The notes under the pieces were generated by a model. It was not told the DNA's origin and searched no databases. It saw only the letters and a program-made list of their open reading frames with translations. A stretch of 64,000 nt of DNA from FEN-1139 sp964396375 (lineage in GTDB: Bacteria; Myxococcota_A; Polyangia; Polyangiales; Polyangiaceae), in contig CAYNEY010000016.1 in assembly GCA_964396375.1 (NCBI GenBank), positions 1 through 64,000 on the forward strand. The letters run 5' to 3'. Below, piece by piece: positions 8,567 to 17,702 of this stretch; the first letter of the stretch is position 1, and every line of letters begins with the position of its first letter. A program made the position numbers and the translations under genes.

Positions 8567-9067
8567 ATGAAGATCGACAAAGACCACATGTACCACGGTG
8601 CAGCACTCATCCAGATCGCTGAACACCCTCAGTTCACGGCGATCAACGCGTTCAATTTTGCCAACAGGGGAAGATCACGGAGCGCGTATCGAATCAACGA
8701 CAGCATCGGAGTCTACTTGAAGTATGCGGTAGCGCCAACTCCGTCGCATGGTGAATACGTGTTCACGTTCAACTCTGAGCACCTTTCGGAACTTGCGAGA
8801 CTGGCGGGAGTAGCCAAGGGACTCTTCGTTGCTCTCGTCTGCGTGAAGGCTCGGCAGATATGCTGCCTCCGCTATGATGAACTCAATTCGCTCATCGCGG
8901 CTCGCAAGCATGCGAAAGGAGAGGACGAATCGCAATACCAAGTTCTCGTGGTTGCGCCTGACGGTAAGGGGTTTCGAGTGTACGCCAACCGTCCGGGTGT
9001 GAAGAACAAGGCGATCGGTAAAATGCGCGTCAACCGTAGCGCTTTTCCGGACATCCTCTTCACGTGA
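8567..9067 (+). CDS. conserved hypothetical protein
   Basis: 166-aa soluble protein starting MKIDKDHMYHGAALIQIAEH. The ATG at 8567 follows AGAAGG with 6-base spacing, preferred over the in-frame GTG at 8561. I recall this type (MKIDKDHMYHG..., ALVCVK..., ICCL...) as a recurring hypothetical in defence-type islands, but I know no function. No catalytic motif, signal peptide or membrane segment is evident. It follows the broken DUF3892 gene on the same strand. Confidence 0.65.
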   Translation: MKIDKDHMYHGAALIQIAEHPQFTAINAFNFANRGRSRSAYRINDSIGVYLKYAVAPTPSHGEYVFTFNSEHLSELARLAGVAKGLFVALVCVKARQICCLRYDELNSLIAARKHAKGEDESQYQVLVVAPDGKGFRVYANRPGVKNKAIGKMRVNRSAFPDILFT

Positions 9068-9197
9068 CCTGGGCGTTGACGTCCCACGTGACGGAAGTCG
9101 GTAGCGTATTGTTCGAATCGTCGGGCGGTGACGAGGAGACGCTCTCCCTGCTCCCAGCCCGAGCCGAACGTGCATTCATCACCGTAGCGCTCCGGCA

Positions 9198-10121
9198 CTA
9201 CGCCGGATCGTCTGGGTCGAGTCCGCACTGTGCAACCTGAACTTGGTAGTCGCGCTCAACACGCCACATCGCGTTCTGCTGGTACCAGACGATGGTCTTG
9301 GTGCCGCAATCCTCGTAGATGGTGACCGAACGAAATATCCCGCGAAATCGTTGGCGGTACTGTTGCATGATTCGGCCATTCGGGAGAGTTGTGAACGTGG
9401 GTGCCCCGATCGCAATCGAGACGGCGTCGTAACGATGTCCGAGTCTCGCGATGCGAGCTTGGAACTGGCCCAGGTTAAGGACGTCGTGGCGGACCTTGCG
9501 GGTCGTCGGATCGAGAGTGACTCGAATTGTAACGAAATCGACCGTCACCAGCTCGTCGAACGGAACTCGAACGGGCTCCGAGTTGGAGATGGACTGGGTG
9601 TAGGTGTCTAGGTACTGGAAATGCAGGACCTTGAGCACCGATATCGTTCCTTCGCTTACGGTTTCGGGGAGTACTCCTTCGTGAACGAGTCGGATGGTTC
9701 CCGGGCCGTCCGCTGTGGGCAGGTGATCGTGCGCGCTTGGTTTCGATTGGGGAAGGCATTCCGACCACTCCCTTCCGCTGCGATCGCACTTATGAAATCC
9801 CGAACCCATAGAGTGAGCGCATGGTTGGGCGTCGTTCGGTGTGCAGGTAGATGCGGAAGTGAATCCGCATCGCGACAAACACGCGGTTACGATGGCCGCG
9901 ATAACGGCACCGCTTCCGAGAACCGCATAGCCCATGCGCCAGAGATGATTGCCCAATCTTGGCTTCCGCGACGGTGTGGGCGAACGCTTGGCTTGACGGG
10001 GCGGGGGTTCGGGGGTATTTTTATCGCAAGTGCCTTGATTTGTGTTCGTTACGTGATCTATCGTTTCTGACTCGTCGTCAGAAGTACGAATCAGGGCAGC
10101 GCTACGCGGGGTGTTTTCCAC
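9198..10121 (-). CDS. hypothetical single-pass membrane protein
   Basis: 307 aa with a polar, Pro-rich N-terminus (1-60), one membrane segment at about 64-82 (YAVLGSGAVIAAIVTA), then an extracytoplasmic part with three early Cys pairs and a beta-rich C-terminus. The layout suits an inner-membrane-anchored protein with a periplasmic domain. I do not recognise the fold. It is monocistronic, converging on the 8567 gene. Confidence 0.55.
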   Translation of the reverse strand: MENTPRSAALIRTSDDESETIDHVTNTNQGTCDKNTPEPPPRQAKRSPTPSRKPRLGNHLWRMGYAVLGSGAVIAAIVTACLSRCGFTSASTCTPNDAQPCAHSMGSGFHKCDRSGREWSECLPQSKPSAHDHLPTADGPGTIRLVHEGVLPETVSEGTISVLKVLHFQYLDTYTQSISNSEPVRVPFDELVTVDFVTIRVTLDPTTRKVRHDVLNLGQFQARIARLGHRYDAVSIAIGAPTFTTLPNGRIMQQYRQRFRGIFRSVTIYEDCGTKTIVWYQQNAMWRVERDYQVQVAQCGLDPDDPA

Positions 10122-10496
10122 TTTTCACCTCGTTGTTGGCGTCGGGTGCACTCGCTGGTGGACAAGACCGGTGAGTGCACGCCCTACTATCTAGATTAAG
10201 GATGAGGGGGAACGGCTACGGTCGCAACCTGAAATCTTCAATTTCTTCGTTACGCCTTCTGCGAAAGATTTCGCGGAAGGCGTTCGTTAGAAATGCGAAC
10301 TTCAAGTCCCTCCACCATCGGTTCTTCTCGCGCACAATGAGGCCTTGGTCTCGACACGTGATCCGTAGACCAAGACCGGTCAGGTGTTGGTCGCTCCATT
10401 CCTGCCGTCTCGTTACGCAACGCGTCACCTGCGTCTTTGACGGTACTTCGTTGTCTCGAGCTTGTACGCGGTGTCTTCTTCGAGACGGATTTGTAG
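10122..10496. other. intergenic region, no gene seen
   Basis: About 375 bp without a convincing reading frame; plus- and minus-strand frames are Arg/Ser-rich shadows. It lies between the hypothetical membrane protein and the left copy of the 250-bp repeat. Confidence 0.35.
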
Positions 10497-10520
10497 AGAC
10501 GCCCCATCACTGAGGCGTCT
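10497..10520 (-). terminator. hairpin downstream of truncated small gene
   Basis: AGACGCC at 10497-10503 pairs with GGCGTCT at 10514-10520. The same hairpin is at 18808-18831 behind the intact copy of the gene, supporting a transcription-ending role. Confidence 0.45.
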
Positions 10521-10607
10521 CGAGGTTTCCACGGAGTACCGGGGGAAAGAGGAAGATAAGGAAGTTGTCGTCGGTCTTGGGTCGGAACCGATCGAGCCGG
10601 TCCGGGA

Positions 10608-10750
10608 TTACCTCCCGTTCCGCTCGGGCCGCTCCTCGTCCGCTCGAATCTGCAACCGTCCGGAGACGGGGAGAGCATCGAGCTGGACGGTGATGGAGGA
10701 GTCGCGGTTGGTGAAGGCGACCCCGATTTTGGACCAGTAAGTTGCCGTGC
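10608..10750 (-). pseudogene. truncated copy of the small protein gene at 18906
   Basis: The frame ending in TAA at 10608 encodes TYWSKIGVAFTNRDSS...RLQIRADEERPERNGR, nearly identical to the C-terminal 45 residues of the 18906-19103 protein. A 2-base deletion next to the TYW codons and loss of the first ~20 residues leave it without its start. Confidence 0.75.
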
Positions 10751-10924
10751 GCGCCACACTTCCTTCTCGCCCAATGCTCTGGCGGCTGCAAGCGGTGCTG
10801 GTCGCAAGGTCTGCGAGTTCTTGGGTGCGTTGCCCGAGGCCAGTAGCCGCCAAGTGCGGCTCAGCCTCCAGGTCGAAGCCGCGGGTCACCGGAATCTGGC
10901 GTGGCCCGCGAGAGGTGACCCAGG

Positions 10925-11815
10925 TCAGCGAACGTCGGGGTGCAGCCCGCCGTGGCGCGTCGGAGGACAGCGCGGCTCCGCCACTCCTGGATCGTGAAGT
11001 CCCGCGTCGAGCGTTCTGACGAGGCAATGACCGCGACGGAAGGCGGAGGCCACGGACCCGAGCGCCACCACGCTGATGCAGGCTACCAGCGGAAGCGCTG
11101 CTACGTCGGTTCCGAGGAAGGTGCCCAGGGCTTGAGCGAACGGAACCAGACTGCACCCGAGGATGATCCATGCCATTCGCTCCCCTCGGCGCATCCTACC
11201 ACCAGGAATATTCACCCGATACGCTTCCGCCTTCGCAGAAACGTAGCTGTTCATGAGGGAACCCACTAGCGCTACGACGCTTAGCGTGACCATCCACCAG
11301 GCGCGATGAGCCCCGATAGCGATCGCCGAAAGCACCAGGATCTCCTCGAGGCGATCGCAGAGCGCATCGAGTACGGCTCCACGCTCTGACGTGCTCTTCT
11401 GAGCGCGAGCAACCATTCCGTCGAGCACATCGCACAGCACGGAACTGAGCAGCAGGAGACTGGCGACCCCGAATCGCCCGACCAGAATGGTTCCCGACCC
11501 ACCCATGGCGAGAGCGACACCCGTGAGCGTGATGCTTCGCGGTGCGACCTCGAGACGCACGAGGAGCCTCGAGAGCGGCTGCAGAAACCAGTAACCTGCC
11601 TGCATGAGCCTTATGCCGAAGAGAAGTCCTCCCTCCTCACTTCGCAGTCGCTCGAACTGGGGAGCCTCGGTGTCCCTGAACGCCTTCACGTAGGTCGCGT
11701 GCGCGATGACGACCAGTCCGAGGATTCCCAGACACAGGCCGATGTCGAGCATCGACTTCTCAGGCAACGCATGGGTGGCCCGCGAGAGCTGAGTTGCAAT
11801 ACTTGCGAGGGTCAT
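10925..11815 (-). CDS. CDP-alcohol phosphatidyltransferase family protein
   Basis: Integral membrane enzyme of 296 aa expected to join a CDP-activated lipid to an alcohol. The family signature is complete: D129-V-L-D132-G133-x2-A136-R137-x8-G146-x3-D150-x3-D154, which binds metal and the CDP group. Several hydrophobic segments surround it (about 24-42, 66-90, 97-127 and later). The start at 11815 overlaps the stop of the RND-TolC gene (ATGA), so it is the last gene of the efflux operon; the frame is open further upstream but that part is antisense to the TolC domain. Substrate cannot be read from sequence. Linkage to an efflux pump suggests envelope remodelling, which is an inference. Confidence 0.8.
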   Translation of the reverse strand: MTLASIATQLSRATHALPEKSMLDIGLCLGILGLVVIAHATYVKAFRDTEAPQFERLRSEEGGLLFGIRLMQAGYWFLQPLSRLLVRLEVAPRSITLTGVALAMGGSGTILVGRFGVASLLLLSSVLCDVLDGMVARAQKSTSERGAVLDALCDRLEEILVLSAIAIGAHRAWWMVTLSVVALVGSLMNSYVSAKAEAYRVNIPGGRMRRGERMAWIILGCSLVPFAQALGTFLGTDVAALPLVACISVVALGSVASAFRRGHCLVRTLDAGLHDPGVAEPRCPPTRHGGLHPDVR

Positions 11816-14800
11816 CGGTTCGCCGTGTCTTTGCCGACGACGTGGAGGAAGATCGAATGCTTGACCCAGTATTCGCTCCGCGTGTCGATCTGTCGATTGA
11901 GCGACTCCTGCCGAAGTGCTTGCGCTTCCAGAAGATCGGACAGCGGGACGAGCCCGCTCGTGTACTTGTCCTGGACCTCTCGAAGATTTACGTCCGCCTG
12001 CTGCACGGCCATCCGGGAGAATTCCACGCCGCGCCAAGACGCCCAAAGCTCGTCCCAGGCCTGCTGAGTCTGCAGTCCAATGAGGTTGCGTGCCTCGGCG
12101 AGCTTCTTCTCGGCGATCTTGGTTCGGTACTCCGCACTGGCAACGCCATATCGTCCCGACCAGATATCGGACAACGGGAGGCTGACCGCCCCGAAGAGAA
12201 TACCGTTCGTGGCACTGTCCGTGCCGGCGACGCGGGTGTGCATCACGGTTCCGCCCAAAGAGACCGTAGGGTGCGTTTTCCCCCGTTCGAGGGCCGTCTG
12301 CAGACTTTCCGCCTCGACCGCACGTGCGAGTAGGCGCACCTCCATGCGCCGGTTAGCTCCGCCGGCTCGCAGAGACTGAAGTGAGCTCGGGTCCACCGGC
12401 TCTCTCAGCGGATCGGTCAGCACCAGGTTCGCCCTGTCCCCCAATCCGACATGGCGCGACAGATCCTGGTGCGACAGGCCGATTCCCTGCTCCAAACGAA
12501 CCCTGTTGATCTCGACCTCCTTCGCCTTCAGGGTCACCTTCAGAAGGTCATTCTGGGTCACCAAGCCGCCGCGTAGGGCATCCGTCACCTGGGTTTCCAG
12601 TCTCCCGAGAAGTGCCTGGTAGGCCTCCAGGGTGGCAACCTTCTCCTCCAGCGCCACGATGCGCCAGTACTTCTCGTCGGTCTGTACCAAGGCCTCACGC
12701 TCGGCCATCTTGGACTTCTCACGAGCCACCTCCACGCCGAGGTCCGCGAGCTGGTTTCCATGGCTGATGCGCCCCCCCGCGTAGATGGGCTGAACAGCCG
12801 TTAGCGCCAGGACCAAGGCCTTGTCACCCATGGACATGGTGCTGCTGGGAAAGTAGGCGTACTGCCCAGAGGTTCCGAGATTTTGCGGATTTCCGTCGTA
12901 GACAGGAAGATTGCCCCCACTGGTCTTGACGTTGACCAAAGGGTCATAGGCCACCATCGCAAGCCCGACGGCGGACACCTGCGGGTAGTATTGGGTTCTT
13001 GCCGCGCTGCGGGTCTCCTTGCTGGCCTCGATCTCGAGCGAGGCCTGTTGGAGCGTCGCGTTGCGCTCCAGCGTGAGCGACCGGGCTCGCGCGAGCGTGA
13101 GCGATTCCGCGCTGGCCGGGAGGGGCAGTAGGACCGTGCTCAGCCCCAGAAGGACGGCGACGGCTCCAGCCAGGCTCCCCGTGTCCGACGGCGGAGGTAT
13201 CGACGGTTCGCCTTGGTGCGTCTCGGGCAGAAGGCGCGGTTGCGTCGATCCTTCCGCACCGCCCGGGGTAGTCGGAGCAACCTCACTGCGCGTGACCAAC
13301 CAGTAGGCCACCGGAAGGACATAGAGTGTCAGGACCATGGCAAAGAGCATCCCGAAGCACGTCACGGTTCCGAGCGGGCCCCAGAGGGTGGACCGGTTCA
13401 GAATCATGGGCACCACGCCGATGGCGGCGGCCATGCTGGTCAAATAGATGGGACGCATGCGTCTCTTGCCGGCTGCCAGGGCCGCGTCGAACGCGCTCAT
13501 CCCGTGCTCACGCCGAAGCTCCTCGGCATAGCCGACGAGGATGATCCCATTTCGAACCACGATCCCCATCAACCCGATGATCCCGACGAAGGCCGTGAGC
13601 CCGAACGGATAGCGCGCGATGTGAAGCCCCAGAACCGCTCCGAAGGTACTAAGTGGCATGGTGAGCATGACCAGCAGAACCTTCCGGTGTCTCTTGAATT
13701 GGCACAAGAGAATGAGATAGATACAGCCCACGCTCACCAGGAGCGCCCTGACCATGGGGAACATGACTTCCGCCCGTCCCTCGTACTCACCGCCATAGGC
13801 GATGCTCACGCCTGGCTGGGGCCCGAGGGACTTGATGTACGACTCGAGCTTCACCTGCACGGGAGACGCGAGCTGACCCATCGCGATGTCCGCACGAACG
13901 GTCAGGGTCCGGATCCCGTTTCTTCGCACGATGACACCTTGGTGCCAAACGGGCCGGATGGTCGCCAACTGCTCCAGAGGCACGGCACTGCCAAGGATCA
14001 TGGATGAGACGTACTGTTGGCGAAGCCCTTCGAGGGACGCCAGGTTCTTCGGGTCGTCCTTCAGAAGAACGCGTACCGGGTAGTCTCCCTCCCAGATGGT
14101 CGCCACGGGAAGCCCCTGGAGACCAAGCGCGAGGGAGGTCCGGAGCATGGCTGGGGAGACGCCCAGGCGAGCACAAGCATCGACATCCGGAACCACCTCG
14201 ATGGCCAAAATGGGCTCTTCGTAGTCGTTGCGGACCCAGGTGGTCCCCGCGAGTTCCCGGGCGCGCGTCTCGATCTTCTTCGCGAGGGTTTTCAGGTTCT
14301 CGATGTCGTCGCCGGAGAGTCGCACCTCGATGGGCGCCTTGGCGAACTGCATGTCGAGCTGCTTCCACCGCACCCATCCCTCCGGGAAGGCGCCCTGGAG
14401 CTTCCTTTCGTATTCTGTCAGCACCTCCACGGCCGTATCGTCGGTGGTCGTGTTGACCACGAGCTGACCGTAGTTGCGGCTCGGCATGTTCGGGGCATAC
14501 ACCGTGTGGAAACGAGGCGATCCCTGACCGATGAAGGCCGTGGTGTTGACGACCCGCCTGTCAGCGGCAAGGAGCTTCTCGATACGCCCAATCACCTCGT
14601 CAGTTTGCTGTAGACTCCTCCCACTGGGGAGATAGACCTCCACCGCGAACTGATTCCGCTCGGCCTTCGGGAAGAGCTGCTGGGGAAGGCGAACCGCCAA
14701 AAGTCCCGTTCCCACGACCGTCAGTAGCGCGATCCCGACGGTGAGCGCAGGATGCCGAAACGCGGCATCGAGGCTGGTGTCGAACCACCCCTGCAGCCGA

Positions 14801-16341
14801 TCGAGGCCGGACTTCTTCCCCTCCTTACCATGGGAGCGTATTCCCCGACGGATCAACCGACTGTTCATGATGGGGACGAGAAACATGGCAAGGAGCATGC
14901 TCGTGGTCAGAGCCACGGCGACGGTGATCGGGAGCCCCCCGACGAACTCGCCGGCCATTCCCGTGAGGAAGACGGCGAGTGGGGCATACGCCATGATGAT
15001 GGCAAGGGTGGCGGTGAACACGGGCACCACGAGGTCGCCCGCGCTCTTCCATGCCGCCGTCCAGGGGTCCAGCCCTTGATCGAGCTTCTCCACGTGGTCG
15101 TCGATGATGACGATGGCATTGTCCACCACCATGCCGAGAACCACGATGAGGGCAGCCAGGGACACTGTCTCCAGTTGAATCTTGAGGAGATTGAGGATTC
15201 CAAGGGTGATGAAGATGCAAACCGGGATGGTGATGGCCGCGACGCTCGCCACACGAATGGGAAGAAGGAGCATGGTCACCAGGATGACGGAGCCGATGGC
15301 GAGCCCGAAGTCCCGGAGGAAGTGATTGACGGACGTCGTGACAACCTTCGGTTGATCCGCGATGCGGTCGATCTTGACGTTGGGCGGAAGCTCCGCCTGC
15401 GCCTCGAAGAGGGCGCGGTCGAGGTCCTTGCCGAACTGCGTGATGTCGTTGCCCGGTTGCATCTCGACCGAGAGGATCATCGCGGCTTTGCTGTTGTATC
15501 GAACAGTCGAGTCGTTGTGACCGTACTCACGACTCAAGCTCGCAACGTCCTTCAGTCGAACATGGTTCCCGCCCGGCTCGGAGAGGATGATCGTTTCCCC
15601 GAGTTCCCGCTCAGAGCGCAGGACTTGATCTACATACACCGGAAGCTCTAGCTCGGAGCCATCTAGGCGAGCCTGCGTGGGAAGGCTACCGAGACTCTGG
15701 AGCGCAGCGAGGACGGTCGCGGGGCGGATGGCATAGCGAGCCAGCTTGTCTCGGGAGATCGAGACACGGATCACCTCGTCTTGTGCCCCGACTCGGCGGA
15801 GCTTCGAGGTCGCGTCGATCCGGCGAAGGTGATTCTCGAGGACCTCGACATATTCTTCTAGATCCCTCGGGCTCCTGCCGTCCGCCACCACGGTGAGCAG
15901 AAGAGCGCTCGTGTCCCCAAAGTCGTTGTTTCCGACCAGGGCGAGGACCTGCGACGGGAGCTTCTGGGTCTTGAATTCGTTGAGGCCGTGCCGCAACTTC
16001 GCCCAGAAGGCGGGCGCCGCTCCGCCGCTGACATTCTCATTCAGCTCGACGAACACGATCGATTGCCCGTCTTTCGAGAGGGAGTAGGTCTTCTTCTTGT
16101 TCACCTCCTGGAATCCGAAGAGGTACGCTTCGACGGGGCGGGTGACCTGCTCCTCGACTTCCTTTGAGCTTGCTCCGGGCATGACCCCCACGACGAGGCC
16201 CTGACGCACGGTGAACTCGGGAAACTCTTGGCGGGGCATGGTGAGAAACGACACCACGCCGAACACGACCAGCACCGCGGCCATCGCGATCACGATGCGA
16301 AAATGGATCATCCCCCGTTCGATGAGCGAAGGTCGCAGCAT
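11812..16341 (-). CDS. RND efflux permease fused to TolC-like outer-membrane factor
   Basis: One reading frame of 1509 aa. Residues 1 to about 1020 are an RND (HAE-type) proton-driven permease: N-terminal membrane helix (IVIAMAAVLVVFG), large porter domains, GMVVDNAIVIIDD in the fourth helix with the proton-relay Asp (the second Asp of the usual DD pair is Asn), and a C-terminal helix bundle. A Pro/Gly linker (about 1021-1055) leads to a hydrophobic stretch and LPASA|ES at 1078/1079, which looks like an internal signal peptidase site. Residues 1079-1509 are a TolC-type channel protomer (SLTLARARSLTLERN start, long helical hairpins, IYAGG, QQAWDELWASW). The two parts are normally separate proteins in different membranes. 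It starts 4 bases after the adaptor gene and overlaps the downstream CDP-alcohol enzyme. Confidence 0.88.
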   Translation of the reverse strand: MLRPSLIERGMIHFRIVIAMAAVLVVFGVVSFLTMPRQEFPEFTVRQGLVVGVMPGASSKEVEEQVTRPVEAYLFGFQEVNKKKTYSLSKDGQSIVFVELNENVSGGAAPAFWAKLRHGLNEFKTQKLPSQVLALVGNNDFGDTSALLLTVVADGRSPRDLEEYVEVLENHLRRIDATSKLRRVGAQDEVIRVSISRDKLARYAIRPATVLAALQSLGSLPTQARLDGSELELPVYVDQVLRSERELGETIILSEPGGNHVRLKDVASLSREYGHNDSTVRYNSKAAMILSVEMQPGNDITQFGKDLDRALFEAQAELPPNVKIDRIADQPKVVTTSVNHFLRDFGLAIGSVILVTMLLLPIRVASVAAITIPVCIFITLGILNLLKIQLETVSLAALIVVLGMVVDNAIVIIDDHVEKLDQGLDPWTAAWKSAGDLVVPVFTATLAIIMAYAPLAVFLTGMAGEFVGGLPITVAVALTTSMLLAMFLVPIMNSRLIRRGIRSHGKEGKKSGLDRLQGWFDTSLDAAFRHPALTVGIALLTVVGTGLLAVRLPQQLFPKAERNQFAVEVYLPSGRSLQQTDEVIGRIEKLLAADRRVVNTTAFIGQGSPRFHTVYAPNMPSRNYGQLVVNTTTDDTAVEVLTEYERKLQGAFPEGWVRWKQLDMQFAKAPIEVRLSGDDIENLKTLAKKIETRARELAGTTWVRNDYEEPILAIEVVPDVDACARLGVSPAMLRTSLALGLQGLPVATIWEGDYPVRVLLKDDPKNLASLEGLRQQYVSSMILGSAVPLEQLATIRPVWHQGVIVRRNGIRTLTVRADIAMGQLASPVQVKLESYIKSLGPQPGVSIAYGGEYEGRAEVMFPMVRALLVSVGCIYLILLCQFKRHRKVLLVMLTMPLSTFGAVLGLHIARYPFGLTAFVGIIGLMGIVVRNGIILVGYAEELRREHGMSAFDAALAAGKRRMRPIYLTSMAAAIGVVPMILNRSTLWGPLGTVTCFGMLFAMVLTLYVLPVAYWLVTRSEVAPTTPGGAEGSTQPRLLPETHQGEPSIPPPSDTGSLAGAVAVLLGLSTVLLPLPASAESLTLARARSLTLERNATLQQASLEIEASKETRSAARTQYYPQVSAVGLAMVAYDPLVNVKTSGGNLPVYDGNPQNLGTSGQYAYFPSSTMSMGDKALVLALTAVQPIYAGGRISHGNQLADLGVEVAREKSKMAEREALVQTDEKYWRIVALEEKVATLEAYQALLGRLETQVTDALRGGLVTQNDLLKVTLKAKEVEINRVRLEQGIGLSHQDLSRHVGLGDRANLVLTDPLREPVDPSSLQSLRAGGANRRMEVRLLARAVEAESLQTALERGKTHPTVSLGGTVMHTRVAGTDSATNGILFGAVSLPLSDIWSGRYGVASAEYRTKIAEKKLAEARNLIGLQTQQAWDELWASWRGVEFSRMAVQQADVNLREVQDKYTSGLVPLSDLLEAQALRQESLNRQIDTRSEYWVKHSIFLHVVGKDTANR

Positions 16342-16345
16342 GGGG

Positions 16346-17551
16346 CTACTTCACCCCTTCTTTCCCGTCTACGACACGGACCGTCATGCCCGAGGCGAGC
16401 ATGGCCGTCCCGGAAGTGATGACCGATTCTCCCTCGGATACCCCCTCCTGGATGGCCGCGCCTTCGCCGACGTAGCCCGCGACCTTCACGGCACGTTGCT
16501 CGATAGCGTTGGTCGGAAGCACCACGAACACGTACGGTTTCCCCTTTTCGTCTACCCTGACCGACTCAGGGGGCACGACGCCCCACAGCGGTTGATCCGC
16601 CTCGAGCAGATCGACCTCGGCCAGCATGCCCACGCGCATGATTCCGTCGGGGTTCGCAAGAGCTACCCGAACCTGGTACGTCCGTGTCAAGGGATCTGCC
16701 ACGACACCAACGTCGCGGACGCTTCCGTCAAACCACCTGTCGAGAGCCGAGACGAAGACTCGCGCCGGCTGGCCCGGCTTGGTCCTCGAAACCCGCACCT
16801 CGGCGACGGGAGCGGCAGCCAGCAGCGTCTTGGTTTGGACGATGGTCACCACGGGTAGACCCGGCGCAACGCTTGTCCCCGGCTCCACCGCTCTTCGAGC
16901 CACGATGCCGGAGTCGGGCGCCACGAGGACACAGTCGGTCACGTTCTTCTGTGCCATCGAGACGCTCAGGTGTGCTTGTTGGAGCCCTGTCTCAACCTCC
17001 ACCATCTTCACCTCGGGGATGGTCTTGTTGTCAGCCATGGGCTTCAGGCGCTTGTAGGCGTCCTCGGCTTGGCTCGCCTTGGACTGAGCGATGCTCAGGG
17101 CATCCTGGTAGGAACGCGCGTTCACCTTGGCGATGAGCTGGCCTCGCTTGACCGCTTGCCCTTCCTCGACGAAAACCTGCTCGACCGTGCCGGGAACGGA
17201 GAAGCTGAGCGCGGTCGTTCTCTCGGCCTCCAAGGCTCCGCTCAGTCGAAGTAGTCTGGTGCTCTCCGAGAGGGTCACCTTCTTGACGTGAACCGCCGGA
17301 GGAGGACGGGGAGCCGGTGCAACGGGCGACGACTGACAGCCGATGGCAATCAGAACCGCTGCAAGGGAAATCACGAGTGCGAAGCCCTGAGCGCGCTGGC
17401 AAGTTCTTGCTTGCGCACGGGGGCCACCAAGTCGACCGGGGCCGGGTCCATGACTGCTGGCAATCAACTTCAAGGCTCTCTTCTCTCGGGAACCAGTGAG
17501 AGAGATGATTCCGAAGTTTCGAATGTATGGTGTCCATTTAGAGGTAAGCAT
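16346..17551 (-). CDS. RND efflux periplasmic adaptor (HlyD/MFP family lipoprotein)
   Basis: Adaptor subunit of 401 aa linking permease and outer-membrane channel. A lipobox (LIAIGC, Cys72) follows a hydrophobic segment at about 56-71. The domain order is typical: barrel-sandwich hybrid (FSVPGTVEQVFVEEGQAVKRGQ), helical hairpin (about 150-200), second half-motif (APDSGIVARRAVEPGTSV), beta-barrel and membrane-proximal domain. The N-terminus before the signal is unusually long (about 50 residues) and has no ribosome-binding site, so the true start may be one of the TTG codons near 17475. It is the first gene of the operon and sits just downstream of the palindromic operator. Confidence 0.9.
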   Translation of the reverse strand: MLTSKWTPYIRNFGIISLTGSREKRALKLIASSHGPGPGRLGGPRAQARTCQRAQGFALVISLAAVLIAIGCQSSPVAPAPRPPPAVHVKKVTLSESTRLLRLSGALEAERTTALSFSVPGTVEQVFVEEGQAVKRGQLIAKVNARSYQDALSIAQSKASQAEDAYKRLKPMADNKTIPEVKMVEVETGLQQAHLSVSMAQKNVTDCVLVAPDSGIVARRAVEPGTSVAPGLPVVTIVQTKTLLAAAPVAEVRVSRTKPGQPARVFVSALDRWFDGSVRDVGVVADPLTRTYQVRVALANPDGIMRVGMLAEVDLLEADQPLWGVVPPESVRVDEKGKPYVFVVLPTNAIEQRAVKVAGYVGEGAAIQEGVSEGESVITSGTAMLASGMTVRVVDGKEGVK

Positions 17552-17560
17552 GTGCTAATA

Positions 17561-17582
17561 AATCGGAATGCGCATTCCGATT
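17561..17582. promoter_or_regulatory. 22-bp perfect palindromic operator
   Basis: AATCGGAATGC followed by its exact complement GCATTCCGATT. Its right end overlaps the -10 element of the efflux promoter by three bases, and it lies 121 bases upstream of the TetR gene. This is the expected binding site for a TetR dimer repressing the efflux operon. Confidence 0.85.
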
Positions 17583-17607
17583 ATAAGCAGAGGAAGCGCG
17601 TTGTCAA
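17580..17607 (-). promoter_or_regulatory. consensus sigma70-type promoter of the efflux operon
   Basis: On the minus strand, TTGACA (17607-17602) and TATAAT (17585-17580) are both perfect consensus, separated by 16 bases. Transcription would start inside the palindromic operator, about 22-25 bases before the annotated adaptor start, so a bound repressor would block it. Confidence 0.75.
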
Positions 17608-17702
17608 ATTCGGCAAGGGAGTGCAAAACTTGTCTGGGCCGCGTGGCCGCCAACTTCCTTTCCCCTCGAAAACGCAACGTTGCACCGTAGAGTACCGAAT
17701 CC

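Larger units (their letters stand above)
10497..10756. repeat. left copy of diverged direct repeat
   Basis: Matches 18808-19048 in the same orientation: the AGACGCC...GGCGTCT hairpin, a less conserved spacer, then about 140 bp at high identity containing the 3' end of a small minus-strand gene. The two copies bracket the efflux locus, so this marks an insertion, duplication or recombination boundary. Confidence 0.75.
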
